A stretch of 53,118 nt of DNA from Fredinandcohnia onubensis (lineage in GTDB: Bacteria; Bacillota; Bacilli; Bacillales; Bacillaceae_L), in the NCBI RefSeq assembly GCF_002734215.1, contig NZ_NSEB01000016.1, positions 1 through 53,118 of the forward strand, given 5' to 3'. The notes beneath the pieces are model-generated. The model was given only the letters and a program-made list of their open reading frames with translations. It did not search any database and was not told where the DNA came from. Shown in pieces: positions 1 through 9,649 of the stretch. A program made the translations under genes and the position numbers. The first letter of the stretch is position 1; each line of letters begins with the position of its first letter.

Positions 1-66
1 GTATTGTGTTCAGTTTTCAAAGAACTTTTTAAAGTTTCGCTATCGTTGCTCTCTTGAAGCAACTTT
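1..66 (-). ncRNA. 5' leader of a ribosomal RNA operon (16S gene lies outside the window)
   Basis: Read on the minus strand, this stretch contains GTTCTTTGAAAACTGAAC. That matches the boxA-like element found ahead of 16S genes in Bacillus, which recruits the Nus antitermination complex. Two consensus-like promoters lie just upstream and lysS lies before them, the same arrangement as the lysS-rrnJ junction in B. subtilis. The mature 16S sequence would start beyond the left edge, so no rRNA is called. The boxA match is seen; the rrn assignment rests on family knowledge and synteny. Confidence 0.75.
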
Positions 67-69
67 ATT

Positions 70-98
70 ATAATATCATTTATAATTTTGATAGTCAA
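70..98 (-). promoter_or_regulatory. rrn promoter P2 (sigma-A)
   Basis: On the minus strand a TTGACT -35 box is separated by exactly 17 bp from a TATTAT -10 box. The stretch upstream is rich in A and T tracts, as expected of an UP element. The boxA leader follows directly. Confidence 0.7.
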
Positions 99-151
99 CA
101 ACTTTTTTTATCTTTTTTTATTTCAACACCGCATCTCGGCGGCAGATTTAT

Positions 152-180
152 AATATACCACCTCTGAACTTTTAAGGCAA
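152..180 (-). promoter_or_regulatory. rrn promoter P1 (sigma-A)
   Basis: On the minus strand TTGCCT and TATATT are separated by 17 bp, about 80 bp upstream of P2. Tandem P1 and P2 promoters are typical of Bacillus rRNA operons. The match is weaker than that of P2. Confidence 0.5.
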
Positions 181-227
181 CCCTTTTTGATAAAAAAATT
201 ATACTAATAAAGTTTTTCGATTGAATC

Positions 228-259
228 CATAAAAAAATAGAGTGGATATCCACTCTATT
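228..259 (-). terminator. lysS intrinsic terminator
   Basis: A perfect palindrome with half-site AATAGAGTGG around a central ATAT is followed on the minus strand by a run of T. It sits just after the lysS stop and insulates lysS from the rrn promoters. Confidence 0.85.
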
Positions 260-266
260 ACTCAAA

Positions 267-1763
<1,497 letters not shown>

Positions 1764-1830
1764 CTATTTTGTCACTCATCTATGAAAAACCGTAAATATA
1801 TAACTTGTCCTATTCCAATATAAACGTAAA

Positions 1831-1861
1831 GCAGAAAAACTGCCAGTAATTAACTGGCAGT
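1831..1861 (-). terminator. Hairpin terminator between dusB and lysS
   Basis: A 9-bp perfect stem (ACTGCCAGT and its complement, 5-nt loop) is followed on the minus strand by TTTTTCTGCTTT. It would end transcripts coming from dusB. It also lies only about 10 bases after the predicted start of a transcript from the promoter at 1877-1905, so it may attenuate lysS. Confidence 0.75.
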
Positions 1862-1876
1862 GGGTTGCTTACGGGT

Positions 1877-1905
1877 ATTATAGTGTAGGGAACTATTGAT
1901 GTCAA
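1877..1905 (-). promoter_or_regulatory. Consensus sigma-A promoter ahead of lysS
   Basis: TTGACA and TATAAT are separated by exactly 17 bp on the minus strand. The -35 box overlaps the dusB stop codon. The predicted transcription start lies just upstream of the hairpin at 1839-1861. Confidence 0.7.
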
Positions 1906-2903
1906 ACAACCTTAGCATTGTTTTCTTGCTTTTTTTCTACTTCTTCAACGAAGCTTTGTAAAGCTGACACTAATTCTTCTCGTGTATTGCAGTTGTTGAC
2001 ATCATTACGCACTATTGCATTTCCGCGGATTCCTTTTAGATACCACGCTGCATGCTTTCTGAATTCCCTTACCGCAATGTTTTCATTCTTTAAGTTAATT
2101 AAACGATCTAAATGAAGAATTGATACATCAATTTTTTCCCTTACGCTTGGTTCTTCAATTAGTTCACCAGATTCTAAATATTTAACTGTTTGATAAATCA
2201 TCCATGGGTTTCCTAGTGCTGCACGGCCAATCATTACACCGTCACAGCCGGTTTCATCAAGCATACGTCTTGCATCCTGTGGTGTTTTAACATCACCATT
2301 TCCGATAACAGGGATGTTTACCGATTCTTTTACTTGTTTAATAATATCCCAGTTCGCAAACCCTTCGTACATTTGAACACGAGTTCTTCCATGCATGGCT
2401 ACTGCTTGACCACCAGCACGTTCTACCGCTTGGGCATTTTGAATGGCAAAAATATGGTCTTCGTCCCAGCCCATCCGCATTTTTACAGTAACTGGTTTGT
2501 CAACTGCATCAACTACTGCTGAAACCATCTCATAAATCTTATTAGGATCTAAAAGCCACTTTGCCCCTGCATCACATTTCGTAATTTTTGGTACAGGGCA
2601 TCCCATGTTAATATCAATAATATCCGCAGTTGTATTTTTATCAACAAACTTAGCCGCTTCAACTAATGTTTCTTTTTCTCCTCCAAAAATTTGAAGGCTA
2701 AGTGGCTTTTCACGTTCATCTATATAAAGCATTCCCATTGTTCTAGCATTTTTATAGAGAATTGCTTTATCACTTACCATTTCCGCACAAACTAATCCGG
2801 CACCAAATTCCTTAACAGTTAGACGGAATGCAGAGTTACACACCCCAGCCATCGGTGCAAGAACAACTTGGTTCTTCATTTCGATATTGCCTATTTTTAA
2901 CAC
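1902..2903 (-). CDS. dusB: tRNA-dihydrouridine synthase
   Basis: This FMN enzyme uses NADPH to reduce specific uridines in tRNA to dihydrouridine. The protein is a TIM barrel. It opens with the flavin-binding segment VVLAPMAGVCNSAFR near residues 14-28 and has the catalytic cysteine in NMGCPVPK at about residue 102. GRTRVQMYEG and GDV occur further on. The start chosen is GTG, preceded by GGAGGG at 5-bp spacing, which gives 333 residues, the length of B. subtilis DusB (YacF). A longer in-frame reading has no good ribosome binding site. It follows yazB by about 30 bp and is followed by a terminator, so it probably closes the pabA-folate transcription unit. Confidence 0.95.
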   Translation of the reverse strand: MLKIGNIEMKNQVVLAPMAGVCNSAFRLTVKEFGAGLVCAEMVSDKAILYKNARTMGMLYIDEREKPLSLQIFGGEKETLVEAAKFVDKNTTADIIDINMGCPVPKITKCDAGAKWLLDPNKIYEMVSAVVDAVDKPVTVKMRMGWDEDHIFAIQNAQAVERAGGQAVAMHGRTRVQMYEGFANWDIIKQVKESVNIPVIGNGDVKTPQDARRMLDETGCDGVMIGRAALGNPWMIYQTVKYLESGELIEEPSVREKIDVSILHLDRLINLKNENIAVREFRKHAAWYLKGIRGNAIVRNDVNNCNTREELVSALQSFVEEVEKKQENNAKVV

Positions 2904-2936
2904 GGTAACCCTCCTTCCTTCTATTTCTGACACTAT

Positions 2937-3149
2937 TTAATCAACCTCTTTTGGACGTAAGTCATCAAGTGGCACTTTTAATATATCTGCAACCTCTTGT
3001 AAAAATATCTTGCTTGGCATCCGTGTTCCCCGCTCTACTTCTCCAATAAGAGACACCGATACCCCGAGGTCTTTTGCCAAACTCTCTTGGGTATACCCTT
3101 TTAATTTTCGAAAAGCACGAATACGTCTTCCCCATTTCTCCGCTTCCAT
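2937..3149 (-). CDS. yazB: Small XRE-family helix-turn-helix protein YazB
   Basis: This 70-residue protein consists almost entirely of a Cro/C1-type helix-turn-helix. The segment GYTQESLAKDLGVSVSLIGE forms the two DNA-contacting helices, and ERGTRMPS continues the family pattern. It resembles B. subtilis YazB in sequence, length and position between folK and dusB. Its first 49 bp overlap the end of folK, an overlap also present in relatives, so the two are translated from one message. GAAGG precedes the ATG at suitable spacing. A DNA-binding role is inferred from the fold. Its target, possibly its own operon, is unknown. Confidence 0.9.
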   Translation of the reverse strand: MEAEKWGRRIRAFRKLKGYTQESLAKDLGVSVSLIGEVERGTRMPSKIFLQEVADILKVPLDDLRPKEVD

Positions 3150-3625
3150 ATACGCACACCTTCTCTGTCTTGTAATTCGTCTAGTAGTAAGGATATTGGT
3201 TTCGTTTCTGCCGGAATTTCTATATCCTGGTCTATTTCAGCTAATGGTACCATAACAAATGCTCGTTCTGTCATTCGGGGGTGGGGAACAATAAGACGCT
3301 CTGTTTCAATATTTTCTTGATTAAACAGCAAAATGTCAAGGTCGAGTGTTCGAGGCCCCCACCTTATTTTCCTTTCCCTACCAGATTCAAGCTCTATACC
3401 CTGCAAAACCTCTAGTAAATCCAATGGTTGTAAATCCGTATTTACTTTAATTACCATATTTAAGAATCGGTCTTGATCCTCATAACCAACGGGATCTGTT
3501 TCATAAATTGATGAAAAACCAATAATCGCTATCTTTTTTTCTTGGATAGCTTTTAATGCTGAATGTAAATAAGACTCCCGGTTACCTATATTTGTACCTA
3601 AGGCGATATAAGCTGAATTATTCAC
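3101..3625 (-). CDS. folK: 2-amino-4-hydroxy-6-hydroxymethyldihydropteridine pyrophosphokinase
   Basis: HPPK transfers pyrophosphate from ATP to hydroxymethyl-dihydropterin, the step before dihydropteroate synthase. The opening AYIALGTNIGNRE, the segment VIKVNTDLQPLDLLEVLQ and the signature RWGPRTLDLDILLF with its Mg-binding aspartates are characteristic. At 174 residues it is slightly longer than the B. subtilis protein of about 167. The start is a GTG that overlaps the folB stop (TAGTG), so the two are translationally coupled. The 3' end overlaps yazB. Confidence 0.95.
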   Translation of the reverse strand: MNNSAYIALGTNIGNRESYLHSALKAIQEKKIAIIGFSSIYETDPVGYEDQDRFLNMVIKVNTDLQPLDLLEVLQGIELESGRERKIRWGPRTLDLDILLFNQENIETERLIVPHPRMTERAFVMVPLAEIDQDIEIPAETKPISLLLDELQDREGVRIWKRRNGEDVFVLFEN

Positions 3626-3987
3626 TACCTTCGACTCCTCGTGATCTCTACCGCTACTGATTGAAGCTGTCCTGGTATTGGTGGGTCAGGCTTGATTACT
3701 TTTATTGTGCAACTAGAGACCAATGGAAATTGAGCTAAAATAGCGGTAGCCATTTTTTCAGCTACTGCCTCAAGCAACTTGTACGGTTTTCCCTCTACAA
3801 TTTCCTTACATAGGTTGTAAAGCTCCCCATAGTGAACCGAGTAACTTAAATTATCCGTTTCACCCGCTTGTTTAACATCCACTTCTACCATGAGGTCCAC
3901 GAAGAAGCGTTGTCCTAGCTTTGTTTCTTCCGGGAAAACGCCATGATAGCCATAAAATTGCATTTGGTTCACATAAATTTTATCCAT
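3625..3987 (-). CDS. folB: Dihydroneopterin aldolase
   Basis: FolB cleaves dihydroneopterin to hydroxymethyl-dihydropterin and glycolaldehyde in folate synthesis. The 120-residue length, the opening VNQMQFYGYHGVFPEE, and the C-terminal stretch VIKPDPPIPGQLQSVAVEI fit the tunnel-fold family. The conserved Tyr/His near the start and the Lys in VIKP form the active site. It lies 5 bp after folP and its stop overlaps the folK start, so folP, folB and folK are expected on one transcript. Confidence 0.95.
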   Translation of the reverse strand: MDKIYVNQMQFYGYHGVFPEETKLGQRFFVDLMVEVDVKQAGETDNLSYSVHYGELYNLCKEIVEGKPYKLLEAVAEKMATAILAQFPLVSSCTIKVIKPDPPIPGQLQSVAVEITRSRR

Positions 3988-3992
3988 TATCG

Positions 3993-4835
3993 TTATTCCC
4001 CTTTACCAACAAGGACATCCATCATTTTAGCAAGTCTAGCATTCACCCTCACATTGTGTACACGGACGATATCACAGCCCTTTTGGATACCGAGGCAAGT
4101 CGTTGCACCAGTTGCTTCATCACGTTCCTTTGGTGGCAAATCGAAAATTTTTCCAATAAAGGACTTCCTTGATGTTCCTAATAGGATTGGGTAACCTAAG
4201 TCAGAAAACCGGTCTAGTTGACGAATCGTTTCAATATTTCCTTCAAAAGTTTTTGCAAAGCCTACTCCCGGGTCTATGATAATATTCTCGTCCTTCACAC
4301 CCGCAGCTTTTACAATTTCAATGCTTTCTTTTAAATCGACGATCATATCATCAATAAGTTTTTTATAGTCTTTATTGTCTCGGTTATGCATGAGAATAAT
4401 CGGCACTTGATAGGTTGCCGCCACTTCTGCCATTTTAGGGTCTGCTTTTGCCCCCCAAATATCATTAATAATATGCGCTCCAGCTTCAATTGCCTGCTTT
4501 GCTACTTCAGACTTGTAGGTATCAATCGAAATAGGTACGTGAACTTCCTTTACCAACGCCTTAATGATTGGAACCACTCTAGCAATCTCTTCTTCATCAG
4601 AAATTCTTTCATGTCCAGGCCTTGTCGATTCACCACCAACATCAATAATATCTGCACCATTCTCGACCATTTCTTTTGCGTGCCGAATAGCGGCATCTAG
4701 GTCAATATAGGAACCACCATCTGAAAATGAATCAGGTGTGATATTTAGAATTCCCATGATCATCGTTTTTTTCGAAAAGTCTAATTGATAAGGACCACAT
4801 GTTAGTGTTGGTCTGCTTGCTCTGCTTTGGCCCAT
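3993..4835 (-). CDS. folP: Dihydropteroate synthase (sulfonamide target)
   Basis: FolP joins hydroxymethyl-dihydropterin pyrophosphate to p-aminobenzoate. The 280-residue TIM barrel shows the family signatures in order: MGILNITPDSFSDGG near residue 27, VGGESTRPGHE near 62, and further on IDPGVGFAKTFE and LGTSRKSFIG. AAAGGAG stands seven bases before the ATG. In B. subtilis pabC normally lies between pabA and this gene (sul). Here only 88 bp, containing a long-loop inverted repeat, separates them. Confidence 0.97.
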   Translation of the reverse strand: MGQSRASRPTLTCGPYQLDFSKKTMIMGILNITPDSFSDGGSYIDLDAAIRHAKEMVENGADIIDVGGESTRPGHERISDEEEIARVVPIIKALVKEVHVPISIDTYKSEVAKQAIEAGAHIINDIWGAKADPKMAEVAATYQVPIILMHNRDNKDYKKLIDDMIVDLKESIEIVKAAGVKDENIIIDPGVGFAKTFEGNIETIRQLDRFSDLGYPILLGTSRKSFIGKIFDLPPKERDEATGATTCLGIQKGCDIVRVHNVRVNARLAKMMDVLVGKGE

Positions 4836-4872
4836 TTCTCAAACTCCTTTGTTATTCGTTTATACAATATAA

Positions 4873-4911
4873 GCCTGTTTTGAAAATAGAATATATGTAC
4901 TTAAAACAGGC
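4873..4911. repeat. Inverted repeat between pabA and folP
   Basis: GCCTGTTTT and AAAACAGGC form a 9-bp perfect stem around a 21-nt AT-rich loop. On the minus strand the stem is not followed by a proper T tract, so it is not a convincing terminator for pabA. On the plus strand it is followed by a T run. It marks the place where pabC is found in relatives. Confidence 0.5.
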
Positions 4912-4923
4912 ACTCTGATTTTT

Positions 4924-5520
4924 TTAGTTTGTTCCTACCTCACTTTTATTACTGATGAATTGTTTAATTACATTTTCAATCAGTTGCTTCCCAGCATTAG
5001 TCATTATGGACTCTGGATGAAATTGGACACCCTCGATTGGATACTCCTTGTGACGGATGGCCATGATTTCACCCTCTGCTGTTTCAGCTGATATTTCAAA
5101 ACACGCAGGAATTGTTTCCTTTTTAACGATTAGGGAATGATATCGAGTAGCTGTAAAAGGCTGCTCAAGTCCTGAAAAGATAGTTTTACCATCATGAATA
5201 ATTTCGGATGTTTTGCCATGCATAAGCCTTTGGGCTTTTATTACATCTCCACCAAACGATTGGGCAATCGATTGATGACCAAGGCAAACACCAAAAATCG
5301 GTATACGCCCTGCAAAATGAGAGATTGTCTCAAGACTAATTCCTGCCTCATTCGGTGTACAAGGCCCAGGGGAAATCATAATTAAATCGGGGGATAAACC
5401 TTCTATTTCCTGGACTTTGATTTCATCGTTTCTTTTGACGATAATCTCTTCTCCTAATTCTCCCACATACTGCACTAAATTAAATGTAAACGAGTCATAA
5501 TTATCAATCATTACGATCAT
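4924..5520 (-). CDS. pabA: Glutamine amidotransferase subunit of aminodeoxychorismate/anthranilate synthase
   Basis: This class I glutamine amidotransferase releases ammonia from glutamine for a chorismate-aminating partner. The 198-residue protein begins [15 protein letters not shown], has the nucleophilic cysteine in [12 protein letters not shown] at about residue 79, and has the catalytic His-Glu in GVQFHPES near 170. In B. subtilis PabA serves both PabB and TrpE. Here neither pabB (normally upstream) nor pabC (normally downstream) is present. Only 181 bp containing the cysK terminator separates it from cysK. The partner must therefore be encoded elsewhere, or the protein now acts mainly as TrpG. 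GAGGTG precedes the ATG. Confidence 0.92.
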   Translation of the reverse strand: MIVMIDNYDSFTFNLVQYVGELGEEIIVKRNDEIKVQEIEGLSPDLIMISPGPCTPNEAGISLETISHFAGRIPIFGVCLGHQSIAQSFGGDVIKAQRLMHGKTSEIIHDGKTIFSGLEQPFTATRYHSLIVKKETIPACFEISAETAEGEIMAIRHKEYPIEGVQFHPESIMTNAGKQLIENVIKQFISNKSEVGTN

Positions 5521-5639
5521 CTTAGCTCACCTCATACTCTTATTTTTTTAAAACTCTACTTCACTCAGCTCTGTGTTAACATCTATAGATCGTCTATTTT
5601 TATATTTTACATGATATACGATTACTGGTACACCATTGA

Positions 5640-5680
5640 ATTGAAAAAAGAGTCTAATCCTATAAGGATAGACTCTTTTA
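5640..5680 (-). terminator. cysK terminator
   Basis: A stem of about 15 bp with one mismatch (AAAAGAGTCTAATCC against GGATAGACTCTTTT) is followed by a T run on the minus strand. It separates cysK from pabA. Confidence 0.85.
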
Positions 5681-5701
5681 TATGTTGACAAACCTCTTTA
5701 C

Positions 5702-6631
5702 TTATTGCTCATCAAATTGATAAAGAACAGTACTTAAGTAACGCTCACCATTGTCAGGGACAATTGCAAGTACTTTCTTGCCTTTACCTAATTTTTTCGC
5801 AACTTGGAGTGCAGCAAAGATAGCCGCGCCAGAAGAAATACCTACAAGGAATCCTTCCTCTTGACCTGTACGGCGTGCATATTCGATTGCTTCTTCATTT
5901 TTAACTGTAAACACTTCATCATATATTTCAGTGTTTAAAACGCTCGGTACAAAGTTTGCACCTATTCCCTGGATTTTGTGAGGACCCGGTTTTCCACCAG
6001 AAAGAATGGCAGAGTCAGCTGGTTCTACTGCAACAATATGGATGTTTGGATATTTCTCTTTTAAAACCGAACCTGCTCCAGTAATTGTTCCACCTGTACC
6101 AATACCCGATACAAACGCATCTAATTGGTCACCCATTTGCTCAACAATTTCTTTACCAGTCGTTAAACGGTGAATTTCAGGGTTTGCTTCATTATCAAAT
6201 TGTTGTGCCATGAAATAGCCATGTTCTTTAACAAGCTCTTCTGCCTTGTTAACAGCACCTTTCATTCCTTCAGCACCTGGTGTTAAAACAAGCTCCGCTC
6301 CATATGCACGTAAAAGATTACGACGCTCCATACTCATTGTATCAGGCATTACTAGGATTGCCTTTAAACCTTTAGCAGCTGCAACCATTGCTAAACCGAT
6401 ACCAGTGTTTCCACTAGTTGGCTCAATAATTGTGTCACCAGGTTTTAATTCCCCTTTTTTCTCTGCTGCTTCAATCATCGCTAAAGCAATTCTATCTTTT
6501 ACACTGCTACCTGGGTTAAAGAACTCAAGCTTCACATAAACATCAGCACTATCTTCATCAACTAAGTGGTTAAGCTTTACAACTGGTGTTTGACCGATTA
6601 ACTCATAGATTGAATTTGCTACTCTTGTCAT
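5702..6631 (-). CDS. cysK: Cysteine synthase (O-acetylserine sulfhydrylase)
   Basis: CysK is a PLP enzyme that makes cysteine from O-acetylserine and sulfide. The 309-residue protein has the PLP-binding lysine in GSSVKDR at residue 45 and the substrate loop TSGNTG at 72-77. The phosphate-cradle motif [10 protein letters not shown] lies near 176-185, and [10 protein letters not shown] comes near the C-terminus. GAGGGTGG is 4 bp before the ATG. A TTGACT-N17-TAAATT promoter lies about 80 bp upstream, and a strong terminator follows, so it looks monocistronic. A long-form dispersed repeat separates it from the foldase gene upstream. Regulation by CymR is known in B. subtilis, but I could not assign an operator here. 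Confidence 0.96.
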   Translation of the reverse strand: MTRVANSIYELIGQTPVVKLNHLVDEDSADVYVKLEFFNPGSSVKDRIALAMIEAAEKKGELKPGDTIIEPTSGNTGIGLAMVAAAKGLKAILVMPDTMSMERRNLLRAYGAELVLTPGAEGMKGAVNKAEELVKEHGYFMAQQFDNEANPEIHRLTTGKEIVEQMGDQLDAFVSGIGTGGTITGAGSVLKEKYPNIHIVAVEPADSAILSGGKPGPHKIQGIGANFVPSVLNTEIYDEVFTVKNEEAIEYARRTGQEEGFLVGISSGAAIFAALQVAKKLGKGKKVLAIVPDNGERYLSTVLYQFDEQ

Positions 6632-6667
6632 GATTCCACCCTCAATCCCTACTATTTTTATTGGTTT

Positions 6668-6696
6668 TATCTACAATTTAACAACCCCAACCGTAA
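6668..6696 (-). promoter_or_regulatory. Probable cysK sigma-A promoter
   Basis: On the minus strand TTGACT and TAAATT are separated by 17 bp, ending about 35 bp before the cysK start codon. The -35 match is good and the -10 match is moderate. It lies between the dispersed repeat and the gene. Confidence 0.5.
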
Positions 6697-6741
6697 AAGT
6701 CAATGAATTTGCCACTTGCAGTTTGTGAATTTTTCCTACTG

Positions 6742-6927
6742 AATCAAATACGCCTTGGCGTATTTGCGCCCAGATTTTAGACCCACACGAAGTGGGTCAT
6801 AAAGACGTTGCCACACGATGTGGCGTTCTTAGTCTTTGATCATACCGATCGAAAAACTACCATTGAAAATCTGTGGCATCCGCCGGAGGCTCTAACTTAA
6901 TTAGTTGGGTTTCAACTAATTAAATTA
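6742..6927 (+). repeat. Dispersed structured repeat, copy A (long form)
   Basis: This is one of five related intergenic elements in the window. In plus-strand order it has the 5' hairpin AAATACGCCTTGGCGTATTT, then GCGCC, then the long-range stem CAGATTTT paired with AAAATCTG. Internal hairpins are GACCCAC/GTGGGTC and GCCAC/GTGGC, the latter within AAAGAC/GTCTTT. The conserved box CATCCGCCGGAGGC and a terminal 15-bp hairpin close it. The terminal stem runs into the stop codon of the PrsA-like gene. The element lies antisense to both neighbours. Confidence 0.85.
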
Positions 6928-7836
6928 CTGTTGTTTTTCAAAGAACCACTTCACATTAAGTTCTTTCCAAAAGGGCTCTACAGAGATTGTTCCATTCATC
7001 TGGTCAATCGCGATTTGGCGCTTGATTTGATCCTTAACATCTTCATAGGAAAAGGTTACTTCATCAATTACCTCATGAAGGATAACCACCGCATAACCAT
7101 CCTCTACTTGGATCGGTTCACTCCACTCATTTGGATTCAGATTCTCAGCAACTTCTAAATAGGTGTCTGGTGCATACCCATTATCCGCATTTACATATCC
7201 AAGTTCACCGCCACGATTTGCCGAAAACTCATCAATTGATTTTTCCATTGCAAGTGCAGAAAAGCTCGAACCATTTTTTAATTCATCCCGTACCTGTTCC
7301 GCCGTTTCCTTTGTTTTCACAACAATATGGGAAAGGTGATATGATTTTGGAATTTCGTATAAATGCTTATTTTCCTTATAAAAATGTTTCATTTCCTCTT
7401 CGGAAATAACAGCATCCTTTGTTAAAAGTTCTTCTAGTAAAATGCTTAACTCAATTTGTTCTTTCCAGTGCTCGTCATTTATTTTTTCATTGTCAATCGT
7501 GTTATACATCGTCTTTATTAACGTTAATTCACGATCAATCGCATCTTCAGATAAGGTAATATGATGCTTTTCGGCCATTTGACGAACAACTTCTTCATCA
7601 ATCATCTCTTCTAAAATTTGTTTCCCGTATCGACCTTCAAGTTCATTTAACCATTGTTGTCTTGTTATGGTTATATCCCCAATTGTAGCAACTACTTCTT
7701 CTTCACCGCTTGCGACAACAGCTTTTGATGCCTTAACCGTTTTTTCCTCCGGTTTAGCTGCTGTAAAGTAAACAATCGACAAACAGTTTGTGATAACGAG
7801 AGCAGCAATAATTGACCACAATATCTTTTGATTCAT
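6925..7836 (-). CDS. Membrane-anchored PrsA-like peptidyl-prolyl cis-trans isomerase (YacD type)
   Basis: This 303-residue protein has one N-terminal membrane segment (about residues 5-27), a SurA/PrsA-like chaperone region, and a parvulin domain. The parvulin domain is recognised by YHLSHIVVKTKE, FSALAMEKSIDEFS, GGELGYV and EPIQVEDGYAVVIL. The cysteine in the membrane segment is preceded by TN rather than a lipobox, so it is probably a membrane anchor and not a lipoprotein like PrsA itself. It should help fold secreted or envelope proteins outside the membrane. GGGAG lies eight bases before the chosen ATG (MNQKILW). It matches B. subtilis YacD in position between hslO and cysK and in length. 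The stop codon abuts a dispersed repeat. Confidence 0.88.
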   Translation of the reverse strand: MNQKILWSIIAALVITNCLSIVYFTAAKPEEKTVKASKAVVASGEEEVVATIGDITITRQQWLNELEGRYGKQILEEMIDEEVVRQMAEKHHITLSEDAIDRELTLIKTMYNTIDNEKINDEHWKEQIELSILLEELLTKDAVISEEEMKHFYKENKHLYEIPKSYHLSHIVVKTKETAEQVRDELKNGSSFSALAMEKSIDEFSANRGGELGYVNADNGYAPDTYLEVAENLNPNEWSEPIQVEDGYAVVILHEVIDEVTFSYEDVKDQIKRQIAIDQMNGTISVEPFWKELNVKWFFEKQQ

Positions 7837-7855
7837 CTTCCCATCTCCCATTACC

Positions 7856-8734
7856 TTACTTTGCTTGGTTTTTTAATTCTATTAACTCATCTTTTGAAAA
7901 ATGATACTTTTCATTACAAAAATGACATTGTGCCTCTGCTTTACCATCTTCTTCAATCATTGCCTCGATTTCATCTGTGCCAAGGCTGATAATCGCACGT
8001 TCAATACGTTCTTTTGAGCAAGGGCAAACAAAGGATACTGGCATCTTATCAAGAATTTCAAGGTGTTCTATGCCAATAATCTCTGCTAAGATATCCTCTG
8101 GTGTTAGTCCCTTTTCAATCATCTTTGAAATTGGTTCTATTTCTTGTAGCCTTTTTTCAATTCGAGAAATGGTAACCTCATCAGTTCCTGGCATAAGCTG
8201 AATGAGGAAGCCTCCAGCAGCTAAAATTGAATTATCTGGATTCACTAAAACCCCTACTCCAACTGATGAAGGAGTCTGCTCAGAAGTAACGAGGTAATAG
8301 GTAAAATCCTCACCTAATTCTCCTGATACAATTGGAACTTGACCGGAAAATTGATCCCTCATGCCAATATCCTTAACAACTGTTAACGTACCCTCTGTTC
8401 CAACAGCTCTTCTTACATCCAGTTTCCCATGCTCATTTAAGTCAAAATGCGTTTGTGGATTTGTTACATATCCTCTTACTTCACCTTTCGCATTTGTATC
8501 GACAAGGATAATTCCAATTGGCCCTCCACCCTCAACTTTAATCGTCAGCTTGACTTCACCCTTTAGAGTGGCTCCTAACATAACCCCTGCTGTCATCGTT
8601 CTTCCAAGTGCTGCAGACGCAGTCGGCCATGTATAATGGCGTCTTTGAGCCTCAGCAACTGTTTCTGTTGAATCTATCGCATATGCGCGAACCTGTCCAT
8701 CATAGGCTAATGCCTTAATCAAATAATCACTCAT
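7856..8734 (-). CDS. hslO: Redox-regulated molecular chaperone Hsp33
   Basis: Hsp33 is a cytoplasmic holdase activated by oxidation. The 292-residue protein begins [19 protein letters not shown]. It carries the four zinc-binding cysteines near the C-terminus as CPC, then QCHFC about 33 residues later, the CxC-x(n)-CxxC redox switch. GGGPIG and the PGTDE segment are typical of the family. It sits between coaX and the PrsA-like gene, 19 bp before the latter, as in B. subtilis (yacB, yacC, yacD), and is probably cotranscribed with them. Confidence 0.95.
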   Translation of the reverse strand: MSDYLIKALAYDGQVRAYAIDSTETVAEAQRRHYTWPTASAALGRTMTAGVMLGATLKGEVKLTIKVEGGGPIGIILVDTNAKGEVRGYVTNPQTHFDLNEHGKLDVRRAVGTEGTLTVVKDIGMRDQFSGQVPIVSGELGEDFTYYLVTSEQTPSSVGVGVLVNPDNSILAAGGFLIQLMPGTDEVTISRIEKRLQEIEPISKMIEKGLTPEDILAEIIGIEHLEILDKMPVSFVCPCSKERIERAIISLGTDEIEAMIEEDGKAEAQCHFCNEKYHFSKDELIELKNQAK

Positions 8735-8770
8735 TGTTTTTTCTCCTTTTCATGTTGTTCGTTGATGTAA

Positions 8771-9547
8771 TCAGCCTTTTGCTTCCGTATTGCGTTGATA
8801 GATAAGGTGCAAGCCTTTTAATGTTAAAAATGGGTCAACCTCATCAATCGTATTTGATTCTGCAGCGATTAGTGCAGCTAGTCCACCGGTCGCAATTACT
8901 TTTGGTTTTTCAATTGCCTGTGCTTTGATGCGGGCTACTATACCTTCAACCTGACCAACGTAACCAAATAATATACCTGCTTGCATCGCACTTACCGTGT
9001 TTCTTCCAATCACACCTTCTGGACGTGCAATTTCTATTCTTGGCAACTTAGCAGCCCTTGAATATAAAGCCTCTGTTGAAATGGCTATTCCGGGTGCAAT
9101 CGCTCCACCCATGTATTGCTTCTTCTCATTTATGTAGCAGTAAGTTGTGGCTGTACCGAAATCAACAATGATGAGTGGACTTCCATGTAAATGAATTCCT
9201 GCAACAGCATTGACGATTCTGTCAGCACCTACTTCCTTCGGGTTATCATATTTTATGTTTAGGCCTGTCTTAATACCTGGTCCGACCACCATTGGCTTTA
9301 TTCCAAAATACTTTAGGCACATACGTTCCAAAGCAAACATAATCGGTGGAACGACTGAGGACATGATAATGCCCTTAATATCTTTGAAGGTTAATCCTTC
9401 ATGTTCTAATAATGACTTGATAACAAGTCCATATTCATCTTCTGTTTTGTTTCGACTTGTTTCAATTCTCCAGTGATGTTTTAATACATTACTTTCAAAT
9501 ACCCCTAAAACCATATTCGTGTTTCCCACATCAAAAACAAAAATCAT
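8771..9547 (-). CDS. coaX: Type III pantothenate kinase
   Basis: CoaX phosphorylates pantothenate in the first step of coenzyme A synthesis. It has the acetate/sugar-kinase (ASKHA) fold. The phosphate loop is [11 protein letters not shown] at the N-terminus, followed by [25 protein letters not shown] and [11 protein letters not shown]. The chosen ATG (MIFVFDVGN) has GGGGG six bases upstream and gives 258 residues, the B. subtilis CoaX length. A longer in-frame reading adds 14 residues without a ribosome binding site. The ftsH terminator lies upstream, so coaX needs its own promoter. A possible extended -10 (TGGTATGAT) is visible about 35 bp upstream. Confidence 0.95.
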   Translation of the reverse strand: MIFVFDVGNTNMVLGVFESNVLKHHWRIETSRNKTEDEYGLVIKSLLEHEGLTFKDIKGIIMSSVVPPIMFALERMCLKYFGIKPMVVGPGIKTGLNIKYDNPKEVGADRIVNAVAGIHLHGSPLIIVDFGTATTYCYINEKKQYMGGAIAPGIAISTEALYSRAAKLPRIEIARPEGVIGRNTVSAMQAGILFGYVGQVEGIVARIKAQAIEKPKVIATGGLAALIAAESNTIDEVDPFLTLKGLHLIYQRNTEAKG

Positions 9548-9649
9548 GAAGTACCCCCAACATATAACGTATGACTTTGCAAACATCATACCACACCTGC
9601 TTTTTAGTATTCCACAATTAACTTTACTCAGTCGAGGGTTTACATGAAA

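Noticed and set aside
4836-4923. Degraded pabC remnant
   Set aside because: Only 88 bp remain between pabA and folP, and no frame resembles a PLP-dependent lyase.
5521-5640. Promoter for pabA
   Set aside because: A TATATC with a TTCAAT 16 bp upstream is visible on the minus strand, but both boxes are poor matches, so no feature was called even though the cysK terminator implies a promoter here.
6742-6927. Insertion sequence or transposase remnant in the dispersed repeats
   Set aside because: The elements contain no coding sequence, no flanking target duplications could be recognised, and they never appear inverted; a non-autonomous mobile origin remains possible but is not shown.
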